Assembly: GCA_017964705.1 (NCBI GenBank)
Contig: JAGCRL010000093.1
Coordinates: 1-7,795 of the forward strand
Source of the DNA: Alphaproteobacteria bacterium
Lineage (GTDB): Bacteria; Pseudomonadota; Alphaproteobacteria; RF32; CAG-239
Reading direction: 5' to 3'
Length of the DNA stretch: 7,795 bases
The position numbers and the translations under genes are program-made. Positions 1 to 5,226 of the stretch are shown piece after piece; the stretch's first letter is position 1; each line of letters opens with the position of its first letter. Below the pieces are notes generated by a model, which worked only from the letters and a program-made list of their open reading frames with translations, was not told the origin of the DNA and did no database searches.

Positions 1-453
1 ATCTGGTGGGCGTCTTCTATTTTCTGCAGGACGATGATGATTGCCTGGCCGATGGCGTTGTTGATTGTCTAAATTATCTCTTGATTTGTTATTGGGGGTG
101 GAATGATCTTGGAGATGGTCTTTAAAATCATCTTTAGGGGAATGAGGTGAAGGGTCGTTGGGTTTTGTGGTTTTTCCTGTTGGTTTGAAATCTAAAGTTT
201 TATGAACAACCGGCTGAGAAACCTTTATTCTTTGTGATTGATAACCTTGTTTATGTTCTTTTGTCGGTTGATTACTTATTTGTTTAGACGGCTGAACAGA
301 TTGTCGCTCATTTTCTTCTTCTTCGTAGATATTGTTTTGAAAAGAATTATTGGGTATAAAAAAAGCATATTGTGTTGCCTGTTCTGCGGCAAAAAGATAT
401 TTGTATGTAAAAAAGCTGGACAAAGTAAGACAAATCATGTAAAAATACTTCAT
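1..453 (-). CDS. Partial exported protein of unknown function, Q/N/P/H-rich, runs off the left edge
   Basis: I do not recognise this protein. From an ATG at 453-451 the minus strand reads 151 codons without a stop to base 1, so the C-terminal part lies outside the window. Residues 1-23 look like a signal peptide: a hydrophobic stretch ending in L-F-A-A before E24, with likely cleavage after A22 or A23. A lysine at position 18 interrupts the core, so export is likely rather than certain. After a short segment with an acidic run (four Glu near residues 44-47), the chain becomes low-complexity and hydrophilic. It is rich in Gln, Asn, Pro, Lys and His, with three spaced Q-P motifs around residues 54-92 and a basic Arg/His/Pro end (HH, RRR) near residues 132-150. 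Such composition suggests a disordered envelope or surface segment. A GGAGG ribosome-binding site lies 4 bases upstream. It is divergent from the HEXXH gene, with 40 bases between start codons. Confidence 0.72.
   Translation of the reverse strand, partial: MKYFYMICLTLSSFFTYKYLFAAEQATQYAFFIPNNSFQNNIYEEEENERQSVQPSKQISNQPTKEHKQGYQSQRIKVSQPVVHKTLDFKPTGKTTKPNDPSPHSPKDDFKDHLQDHSTPNNKSRDNLDNQQRHRPGNHHRPAENRRRPPD
417..446 (+). promoter_or_regulatory. Possible promoter for the HEXXH gene, inside the divergent gene
   Basis: TGGACA at 417-422 (five of six matches to TTGACA) is followed after 17 bases by TAAAAA at 440-445 (four of six to TATAAT). This would start transcription near 452 and give a leader of about 40 bases before the ATG at 494. 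The site lies within the first codons of the minus-strand gene. That is plausible because the two start codons are only 40 bases apart. It is a consensus match by eye in AT-rich DNA, so the support is weak. Confidence 0.3.
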
Positions 454-456
454 AGG

Positions 457-462
457 TCCTCC
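457..462 (-). promoter_or_regulatory. Ribosome-binding site of the left-edge gene
   Basis: The minus strand reads GGAGGA at 462-457, with GGAGG ending four bases before the ATG at 453. This supports that start. The site is half of a perfect 12-base palindrome, TCCTCCGGAGGA, at 457-468. The equivalent GGAGGA on the plus strand has no ATG, GTG or TTG at a usable distance, so only the minus-strand copy is likely to work in translation. Confidence 0.6.
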
Positions 463-493
463 GGAGGAATATATTTTTATAGGAACAATATAG

Positions 494-1216
494 ATGAAAA
501 AAGTTTTTTTTGCATTAATTTTAAGTTTGTTTTTGGCTATAGAGGCACAAGCTACAGAAAATACACAAAAATATTTGAATGAATGTTTGGATTTTATCCA
601 ACCTCCGGAAGTGAATTTGTATTCATCATATGGTAAGTTAAGATATAAGTTTGATAAAGATATAAATTTTTTGCGGCAGAAAACGGCGCAGAAGTTTGCT
701 AATCAGAACAAAACTTTATCGGATGCTTTTTTACCAATAGGGTTAACAGATGTTAGAGATGTCGTCGACTTTGATTTTAATGTTGAGACTATGGGGTTAA
801 GCCATGGATATGTTTGTGTTTATCCTAAATCATTGAATGTGCGGCTAGAATATTCTTTGCCGACTATTTATATATTGAACACTTTAAAAGAAGGTAGTTG
901 TTTGTATGATGTAGCTCTTCGTCATGAAAAAACGCATATGCAGATTTATATTGAAGCATTAGATTATTTTTTGCCTATATTGAAGTCTTATATAGAAGAA
1001 CAATTTAGTCAAATAGGAGTTATGGTTGTTGCCCGTGGCGATTTTGTTGAAGATGCGGCAACTCAGCTTAATCAGGCTTATTTTTCTAGTATACAAAAAC
1101 GTATTGATGTTTGGCGTCGTGAAGTGGAAGCAGAACAACTTAAGCTGGATACTCCAGAGAATTATATTTTAGAAAACAGGCTTTGTCAGGAAATAGAGGC
1201 TCAAAAGCTATTGTAA
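494..1216 (+). CDS. Secreted HEXXH-motif protein, putative zinc-dependent protease
   Basis: This 240-residue protein has a clear signal peptide: K2-K3, a hydrophobic core, then A-Q-A at 18-20, giving predicted cleavage before T21. The only catalytic-looking feature is H144-E145-K146-T147-H148, an HEXXH zinc-binding motif in a helix-like stretch. E154 or a later acidic residue could be the third metal ligand; this is not proven. Cysteines at 31, 108, 136 and 231 could form two disulfides in the periplasm or outside the cell. The layout (signal peptide, HEXXH, helical C-terminal tail) recalls small secreted zincins such as DUF922-type proteins, but I cannot confirm membership. The start is supported by AGGAA at 481-485, eight bases upstream, and by the intact signal peptide. 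It is divergent from the left-edge exported protein and convergent with the HAD gene. Confidence 0.85.
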   Translation: MKKVFFALILSLFLAIEAQATENTQKYLNECLDFIQPPEVNLYSSYGKLRYKFDKDINFLRQKTAQKFANQNKTLSDAFLPIGLTDVRDVVDFDFNVETMGLSHGYVCVYPKSLNVRLEYSLPTIYILNTLKEGSCLYDVALRHEKTHMQIYIEALDYFLPILKSYIEEQFSQIGVMVVARGDFVEDAATQLNQAYFSSIQKRIDVWRREVEAEQLKLDTPENYILENRLCQEIEAQKLL

Positions 1217-1245
1217 GAGTTAACAGTCGTAATCTTTTTTGAGCC
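1198..1245. terminator. Possible shared terminator hairpin at a convergent junction
   Basis: GGCTCAAAA at 1198-1206 and TTTTGAGCC at 1237-1245 are perfect inverted repeats. They bracket both stop codons of the convergent genes, at 1214-1216 (plus) and 1220-1222 (minus). The loop is 30 bases and neither side is followed by a clear T-tract, so this would be a weak bidirectional terminator at best. Confidence 0.3.
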
Positions 1246-1888
1246 CAATAATACATTCAGTTATTCCTTTGTAAGCTGAATCAATAAAAGACATGTCTTT
1301 TGCAGAGTTGTTTCTATAGTAAATGCGAACAGTTGACATTCCAGTTTGTTTTGCAAAATTTAAGTTTGAGTAGCTGTCATCTACAAAAATGCAGTCTTGA
1401 GGTTTTTTACCAATTGTTTCACAAAGTTTTTGGTATACGTTTGTACTTTCATTTTTTTTGTAGACATCAAAATCTTCTACAGAATAAAAGCGTTCTTTGA
1501 AAAAGTCGTATAATCCGATATGTTTTAAAATTTTTTCACAAATGTCTCGAGAAGAGGTTGAAAAAACAAATTGAGGGCATTTTAAGCTTTTTAATTGTTC
1601 CAAAAGGCCAGGGTAAGGTTCTATCATAGAAATTAAATCACTTTTATAATTGTGATAAGAGATATATAATTTTTTGTGAGGAATTTTATATTCTTTGGCA
1701 AAAATTTCCAAACCATCGCGGTATGTCAAATAAGATTCTTTGACTTTTTCTGTAGCAGTTTGAATATCTAATGGGATATTGAAGTCTTTTATTGCAGCTT
1801 TTGCAGTAACTTCATTTAGTTTATTTTTATATTCTTCTGTTTCAAAATATAAAGTGTTATCTAAATCCCAAATAATGGTTTTTTGCAC
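1220..1888 (-). CDS. HAD-superfamily hydrolase, pyrimidine 5'-nucleotidase type
   Basis: This 222-residue protein is a probable cytoplasmic phosphatase of the SDT1-like pyrimidine 5'-nucleotidase group, expected to dephosphorylate UMP/CMP-like nucleotides or related small phosphates. HAD motif I is D8-L9-D10-N11-T12, with D8 as the nucleophile and D10 as the general acid/base. A helical cap follows at about residues 15-85. Motif II is around S110-T111 in an F-S-T-S-S sequence, the motif III lysine is K144 or K145, and motif IV is F-V-D170-D171-S. The size fits the family. The start is GTG at 1888, supported by GGAGA at 1900-1896 seven bases upstream; motif I follows eight codons later. It lies 90 bases downstream of the AI-2E gene on the same strand but has its own promoter-like sequence, so it is probably a separate unit. 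The exact substrate is uncertain because many HAD enzymes look alike. Confidence 0.86.
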   Translation of the reverse strand: MQKTIIWDLDNTLYFETEEYKNKLNEVTAKAAIKDFNIPLDIQTATEKVKESYLTYRDGLEIFAKEYKIPHKKLYISYHNYKSDLISMIEPYPGLLEQLKSLKCPQFVFSTSSRDICEKILKHIGLYDFFKERFYSVEDFDVYKKNESTNVYQKLCETIGKKPQDCIFVDDSYSNLNFAKQTGMSTVRIYYRNNSAKDMSFIDSAYKGITECIIGLKKDYDC

Positions 1889-1895
1889 TTTGATT

Positions 1896-1900
1896 TCTCC
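1896..1900 (-). promoter_or_regulatory. Ribosome-binding site fixing the GTG start of the HAD gene
   Basis: The minus strand reads GGAGA at 1900-1896, seven bases before GTG at 1888-1886. Nothing downstream offers a better start, because motif I of the HAD fold begins only eight codons in. Confidence 0.65.
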
Positions 1901-1920
1901 AATTGTTTAATTTATCACGT

Positions 1921-1949
1921 AGAATATAAGGTGTTATTGCTAAGGTCAA
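1921..1949 (-). promoter_or_regulatory. Sigma-70-like promoter of the HAD gene
   Basis: On the minus strand TTGACC (1949-1944, five of six to consensus) is followed by exactly 17 bases and then TATTCT (1926-1921, four of six). An overlapping TATATT with 15-base spacing is an alternative -10. Transcription would begin about 25 bases upstream of the GTG start. This is the best promoter match I can see in the window and argues that the HAD gene is transcribed independently of the DUF2066/AI-2E operon. Confidence 0.55.
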
Positions 1950-1968
1950 CAATTATTTTGTTGGTAGC
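1939..1968. other. Weak stem-loop downstream of the AI-2E gene
   Basis: CAACAA (1947-1952) and TTGTTG (1958-1963) form a 6-bp stem with a 5-base loop, flanked by GCTA (1939-1942) and TAGC (1965-1968), which can also pair. It lies just past the stop codon of the AI-2E gene and could help end that operon's transcript. In the minus-strand direction there is no T-tract after it. The T-rich side faces the plus strand, where no gene ends. It also overlaps the -35 of the HAD promoter. Confidence 0.25.
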
Positions 1969-1978
1969 GTTTTTGTTT

Positions 1979-3067
1979 CTATTCTAGGTATAATGAACTT
2001 AACTTATATTTTCTGATACTATGTCTTATTAAAACTCCAATAATTGCAGCAATTGGTACCGCTAGCATTAATCCCAAAAATCCAAGCAGGACACCTCCTG
2101 CAAGTAAGGCAAACATGACCCATACCGGATGTAAGCCAACACTTTTGCCGACTAATTTTGGTGTTAAGAAGTTTCCTTCTATGAATTGGCCCAGTAGAAA
2201 TACGGCAACAACATAGAGAATATGAGTTACATCACCATATTGGGCAAAGGCTAAAATAATCCCCAGTATGAAACCTGTTATTGAGCCAACGTACGGAATA
2301 AATGAGATAATACCGGCAATAAAACCAACTAATAATCCTAAATCTAGTCCGACAAGTTTTAAACCGATGGAATAAAATGTTCCTAAAATTAAGCAAACGC
2401 TAATTTGTCCGCGAATAAATCCAGATATAATCACATTTATTTCTTGGAGGGTTTGAAGAATATTTTTTTTGGATTTTTTAGGAAGTAAATCTTCAAATTT
2501 TTGTACAAAAGTGTTCCAATCGCGTAACATATAAAATGTTACAACAGGCATAATTAAAATTAATGAAATTAAATTGATTAATGCGAAGCTGTTTGAAACC
2601 AATTTGCTTAAAACTTTTCCTATAAACTTTAGGCTGTTTCCTATATTACTTTTGACCATTTCTTCTATTTGACTTCCTTGCATATCAGGAAAGCGTTCTG
2701 CCAGACTGGCTAAAATCGGGCGAATTTTGGTCATTATTAAGCCTAAATATTTTGGAGTGGCCTTAATTAGTAAAGCTATTTGATTTTCTATCATATTACC
2801 TAAGAAAGCCAATGTTGGTAAAATTATTAGTATCGCTAGTAAGCAAACGATGAGTGTTGCCATTACACGAGAAATTTTCCATTTTTGTAATTTTTCTACC
2901 AGCGGATCTAATAAATATGCCAATAAAATACCGGCAACAAAAGGCATTAAAACAGAACGTAAAAGATAAAGCAGGCCGAAAAATGCTAAAAAAATAAAAA
3001 TCCAAGCATAAGGGCTTACGTAAAAAATTCTTTTGGATGATACTGTTTGTGGTTTAGTTGATGACAT
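1979..3067 (-). CDS. AI-2E family transporter (PerM / UPF0118-type polytopic membrane protein)
   Basis: This 362-residue inner-membrane protein has the shape of the AI-2E/PerM family. A short cytoplasmic N-terminus is followed by paired hydrophobic segments near 21-53 and another near 70-92. A long amphipathic soluble stretch (about 95-155) comes next, then a C-terminal block of membrane segments near 157-180, 220-240, 243-272, 283-296 and 311-347. Family-typical motifs are L-R-D-W at 181-184, F-I-P-Y-V-G-S at 256-262 and the glycine-rich G-K-S-V-G-L-H-P...G-G-V-L-L-G-F-L-G stretch at about 307-331. Members have been linked to export of autoinducer-2 or other small solutes and to Na+/H+ antiport; the substrate here cannot be inferred. 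ATG at 3067 is preceded by GGGAGA (3078-3073) with 5-base spacing. It overlaps the 3' end of the DUF2066 gene by 14 bases, indicating one transcript and probably coupled translation. Confidence 0.9.
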   Translation of the reverse strand: MSSTKPQTVSSKRIFYVSPYAWIFIFLAFFGLLYLLRSVLMPFVAGILLAYLLDPLVEKLQKWKISRVMATLIVCLLAILIILPTLAFLGNMIENQIALLIKATPKYLGLIMTKIRPILASLAERFPDMQGSQIEEMVKSNIGNSLKFIGKVLSKLVSNSFALINLISLILIMPVVTFYMLRDWNTFVQKFEDLLPKKSKKNILQTLQEINVIISGFIRGQISVCLILGTFYSIGLKLVGLDLGLLVGFIAGIISFIPYVGSITGFILGIILAFAQYGDVTHILYVVAVFLLGQFIEGNFLTPKLVGKSVGLHPVWVMFALLAGGVLLGFLGLMLAVPIAAIIGVLIRHSIRKYKLSSLYLE

Positions 3068-4070
3068 AATGTTCTCCCTGCAATCTCATTTTATAACCGC
3101 TCATATCCAGATTTCCTTGTAGTTTTTCTATGATTCCACCATATTCAAAACTAAAATGAACTTGTCCGTTTGCCATAGATGAAATACGAATATTTTGAAC
3201 TTGCGGATTATTATCTAAAATTTGTTTTAAGTTTGTCCATTGTGATAAACGTGAATAATTGTATATAACATTAATTTGTTCTATACTATAATGTGCCGGT
3301 TGGTAGGTTTGTTTTTGAGTATCTTTGAAAAAAGGAATTATACGATCTAACATATCTGATGGGGATGAGGAATCTATATCTACGTTTTGAGTTAATCGAC
3401 TCGGATATGCTTTTACGTAAACACGATGATCTTTAAGGGAGTATTTTGCAACATACAGGGCATTTGCTCGATTAAAGTTTATCAGTTCATTATATTCGCC
3501 ATCTGCTAAGTCATAAGCCCTTTCTGCCTTTATCATGGCAATGTTACCTAAATTTTTATCAATTAAATTAATTTTAAGGTTTCCTTTTTGAATAGGAAGT
3601 TTATTTAGTAGCGCCTGGCGCCAAAAATTATCATCTCCCCATAGGTCGAGAGAGCCATCTTCTTTTTCTAATAAAGGGATAAGAGTTATTTCTGAGTTTC
3701 CTCCGAGAACAAGAGGTAAATCATTTTCTTTCATATATGCTTTTAAAAGATTTTCATCAACGCTAATTCTTAGTTTAGCAATATATCTGACGTCTGAGGT
3801 CTTTTCCATCAAAACCATAATTTCTGTAATAAAATGTTCCAGCTGATTATCATTTAATTTATTGATTTCTTTTACGCTTTCTTCGGTACTGATACCAAGA
3901 ATTACTTCATTTAATCCGTCTCGTTTTGCTTTAGACATAGCTTTTTGTTTTGCTTCTGTTACATTAGCAGCTGTTTCATCTACACTTATATCAGCAGTAA
4001 ATTTGGGTTCGGCAAGGGCAGAAAAAGAAAAAATAAGACTAAAACAAAAGCTTAAGATTATTTTTAACAA
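3054..4070 (-). CDS. DUF2066 domain-containing periplasmic protein
   Basis: This 338-residue protein carries a signal peptide: K3, a hydrophobic core from about residue 4, then A-L-A at 18-20 before E21. The mature start, with a short beta-like V-D-E-T-A-A segment and then a helix rich in Ala/Lys/Arg (about residues 28-55), is what I know from DUF2066 proteins. Their role is unknown; they are predicted periplasmic. The C-terminal third (from about residue 255) resembles the domain where these proteins have alternating strand/helix repeats. The start is TTG at 4070, with AGGAG at 4082-4078 seven bases upstream. An in-frame TAG lies just upstream and the next Met is far downstream of the signal peptide, so TTG is the only sensible start. 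It is first gene of an operon with the overlapping AI-2E gene, a neighbour pairing I associate with Alphaproteobacteria, and is divergent from pta. Confidence 0.8.
   Translation of the reverse strand: MLKIILSFCFSLIFSFSALAEPKFTADISVDETAANVTEAKQKAMSKAKRDGLNEVILGISTEESVKEINKLNDNQLEHFITEIMVLMEKTSDVRYIAKLRISVDENLLKAYMKENDLPLVLGGNSEITLIPLLEKEDGSLDLWGDDNFWRQALLNKLPIQKGNLKINLIDKNLGNIAMIKAERAYDLADGEYNELINFNRANALYVAKYSLKDHRVYVKAYPSRLTQNVDIDSSSPSDMLDRIIPFFKDTQKQTYQPAHYSIEQINVIYNYSRLSQWTNLKQILDNNPQVQNIRISSMANGQVHFSFEYGGIIEKLQGNLDMSGYKMRLQGEHYVIN
3073..3078 (-). promoter_or_regulatory. Ribosome-binding site of the AI-2E gene inside the DUF2066 gene
   Basis: The minus strand reads GGGAGA at 3078-3073, five bases before the ATG at 3067. 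It lies within the last codons of the DUF2066 reading frame, as expected for overlapping, translationally coupled genes. Confidence 0.55.
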
Positions 4071-4077
4071 AGTTATT

Positions 4078-4082
4078 CTCCT
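4078..4082 (-). promoter_or_regulatory. Ribosome-binding site fixing the TTG start of the DUF2066 gene
   Basis: The minus strand reads AGGAG at 4082-4078, seven bases before TTG at 4070-4068. With an in-frame stop immediately upstream and the signal peptide immediately downstream, this settles the unusual start codon. Confidence 0.65.
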
Positions 4083-4095
4083 AAATGATCATTTA
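4082..4095. repeat. 14-base perfect palindrome in the DUF2066 leader
   Basis: TAAATGATCATTTA at 4082-4095 is a perfect inverted repeat touching the DUF2066 ribosome-binding site and lying between it and the candidate promoter. The position suits an operator or a site affecting translation. About one palindrome of this length is expected by chance in a window of this size and composition, so function is not established. Confidence 0.35.
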
Positions 4096-4104
4096 TAACG
4101 TATA

Positions 4105-4131
4105 TTTATAATGTATTAGTAAAAAAATCAA
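4105..4131 (-). promoter_or_regulatory. Candidate promoter of the DUF2066/AI-2E operon
   Basis: On the minus strand TTGATT at 4131-4126 (four of six to TTGACA) precedes TATAAA at 4110-4105 (five of six to TATAAT). The spacer is 15 bases, or 16 if the -35 is read as TTTGAT. A second TATAAA at 4097-4092 lacks a good -35. The whole 4071-4207 gap is AT-rich, so chance matches are common. Confidence 0.35.
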
Positions 4132-4156
4132 ACTTTTTTATTGCCTTTTAAATGGT

Positions 4157-4162
4157 TATGAT
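4157..4162 (+). promoter_or_regulatory. Candidate -10 element of the pta-ackA operon
   Basis: TATGAT at 4157-4162 matches TATAAT at five of six positions. The best -35 at about 16 bases is only TTTTTA (4135-4140). A start near 4169 would give a leader of about 39 bases. It would also rule out translation from the upstream in-frame TTG at 4169. Confidence 0.3.
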
Positions 4163-4194
4163 ATTTACTTGAGGAAAATTCGGTATCATTTATT

Positions 4195-4200
4195 AAAGGA
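4195..4200 (+). promoter_or_regulatory. Ribosome-binding site deciding the pta start
   Basis: AAAGGA at 4195-4200 sits seven bases before ATG 4208. The frame also opens at TTG 4169, but the 13 extra residues are not typical of the family. The second Met (4214) would be 13 bases from the site, which is too far. Confidence 0.6.
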
Positions 4201-4207
4201 TTTTAAT

Positions 4208-5209
4208 ATGAAAATGACAAAGTATCTGGACAGTTTGCTTAATCGTGCTGCCCAAAATGTTAAAACAATAGTGTTGCCAGAGGGAGAAGATGAGCGCATT
4301 TTAGAAGCGGCTCATTATGTAGCCGAAAGAAAAGCTGCAAAGTTAATTATTTTTGGTAATCCGGAAGAAATTAAAGCTTATTATGCTAAAAAAAATTGGA
4401 ATATGGATAGTATCAGCATATTGGTTCCGGAAAATTCACCAAAACGTGAAGAATATGCTAAATTGTTATATGAATTACGCAAAGCAAAAGGAATGACTCC
4501 AGAAGAAGCAGAATCTTTGGCTGTTAACTATACTTTTCATGGTACATTAATGATGAAGTCTGGTGATGCCGATGGTATGGTTTCTGGGGCTAATCATTCT
4601 ACAGCGGATACGGTTCGTCCTGCACTGCAAATAATTAAATCAGCATATAAAGATCGCAGTGTTTCTTCTGCTGCGCTTATGGTTATTAATGATAAACCGT
4701 ATTTGTTTTCAGATCCGGCGATTATTATTAATCCAACCGAGCAGGAAATGGCTGATATGGCATTGGCCACAGCCGAAACGGCAATTCAGTTCGGTTTAGA
4801 TCCTAAAGTTGCAATGTTGTCATATTCGACTTATGGTTCTGGGCATGGAGAAACTGTTGATAAGGTTAGAAATGCTACCAAATTAGCTCAACAAATGGTT
4901 GAAAATGGTCCGCTTAAAGGGAAGGTTGCCGTTGATGGTGAACTACAAGCAGATGCAGCGTTAGATGAAGTGGTTGCTAAAAAGAAGGCACCTGGTTCTC
5001 CTGTTGCGGGTAAAGCCAATGTTTTGATTTTTCCTTGTTTGGAAGTTGGTAACATTAGTTATAAGTTATTGCAACGTTTTTATGGAGCAGAAGCTTATGG
5101 TCCGATTATGCAAGGATTGAATGCGCCAATTAATGATTTATCTCGTGGTGCTTTGGTAGAAGATATTGTGGGAATGATTGCTATTACGGCTATTCAGGCT
5201 GTTAAGTAA
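4208..5209 (+). CDS. pta: Phosphate acetyltransferase (phosphotransacetylase)
   Basis: Pta converts acetyl-CoA and phosphate to acetyl phosphate and CoA in the cytoplasm. The 333-residue product is the short, single-domain form, without the N-terminal DRTGG/P-loop extension of E. coli Pta. Recognisable family blocks, numbered from ATG 4208, are L-P-E-G-E-D-E-R (23-30), G-D-A-D-G-M-V-S-G-A-N-H (119-130), S-D-P-A...N-P-T (168-177), Y-S-T-Y-G-S-G (206-212), D-G-E-L-Q-A-D-A-A (243-251), F-P-C-L-E-V-G-N (275-282) and G-P-I-M-Q-G-L...D-L-S-R-G (298-314). S312, R313 and D319 keep the spacing of the catalytic Ser/Arg/Asp of the Methanosarcina enzyme (S309, R310, D316). ATG 4208 has an AAAGGA site. 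Seventeen bases separate it from ackA, so the two form one operon for acetate formation and ATP synthesis. Confidence 0.97.
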   Translation: MKMTKYLDSLLNRAAQNVKTIVLPEGEDERILEAAHYVAERKAAKLIIFGNPEEIKAYYAKKNWNMDSISILVPENSPKREEYAKLLYELRKAKGMTPEEAESLAVNYTFHGTLMMKSGDADGMVSGANHSTADTVRPALQIIKSAYKDRSVSSAALMVINDKPYLFSDPAIIINPTEQEMADMALATAETAIQFGLDPKVAMLSYSTYGSGHGETVDKVRNATKLAQQMVENGPLKGKVAVDGELQADAALDEVVAKKKAPGSPVAGKANVLIFPCLEVGNISYKLLQRFYGAEAYGPIMQGLNAPINDLSRGALVEDIVGMIAITAIQAVK

Positions 5210-5226
5210 AGAAAAAGGAAATTGTT

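Noticed and set aside
463..468. Plus-strand GGAGGA as ribosome-binding site of a tiny upstream gene
   Set aside because: No ATG, GTG or TTG occurs within usable distance, and ATG 494 is 25 bases away with its own AGGAA.
238..582. Plus-strand open frame of 114 codons
   Set aside because: It is antisense to the left-edge exported protein and out of frame with the HEXXH gene it overlaps. The product is a Cys/Phe/Lys-rich string with no family look, and both overlapping real genes have better starts and signal peptides.
1300..1500. Plus-strand open frame of 66 codons
   Set aside because: It lies entirely inside the HAD gene on the other strand and covers a stretch where that gene's motifs III and IV are encoded.
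2796..3005. Minus-strand open frame in another phase of the AI-2E gene
   Set aside because: It is a shadow of the first membrane segments of the AI-2E protein, which is full length and has clear family motifs.
3862..4098. Plus-strand open frame antisense to the DUF2066 signal peptide region
   Set aside because: It lies mostly within a supported gene, with no ribosome-binding site or recognisable product.
4169..4207. Upstream in-frame TTG start giving pta 13 extra residues
   Set aside because: There is no ribosome-binding site before TTG 4169, it sits at the likely transcription start, and ATG 4208 has AAAGGA at ideal spacing with normal family length.
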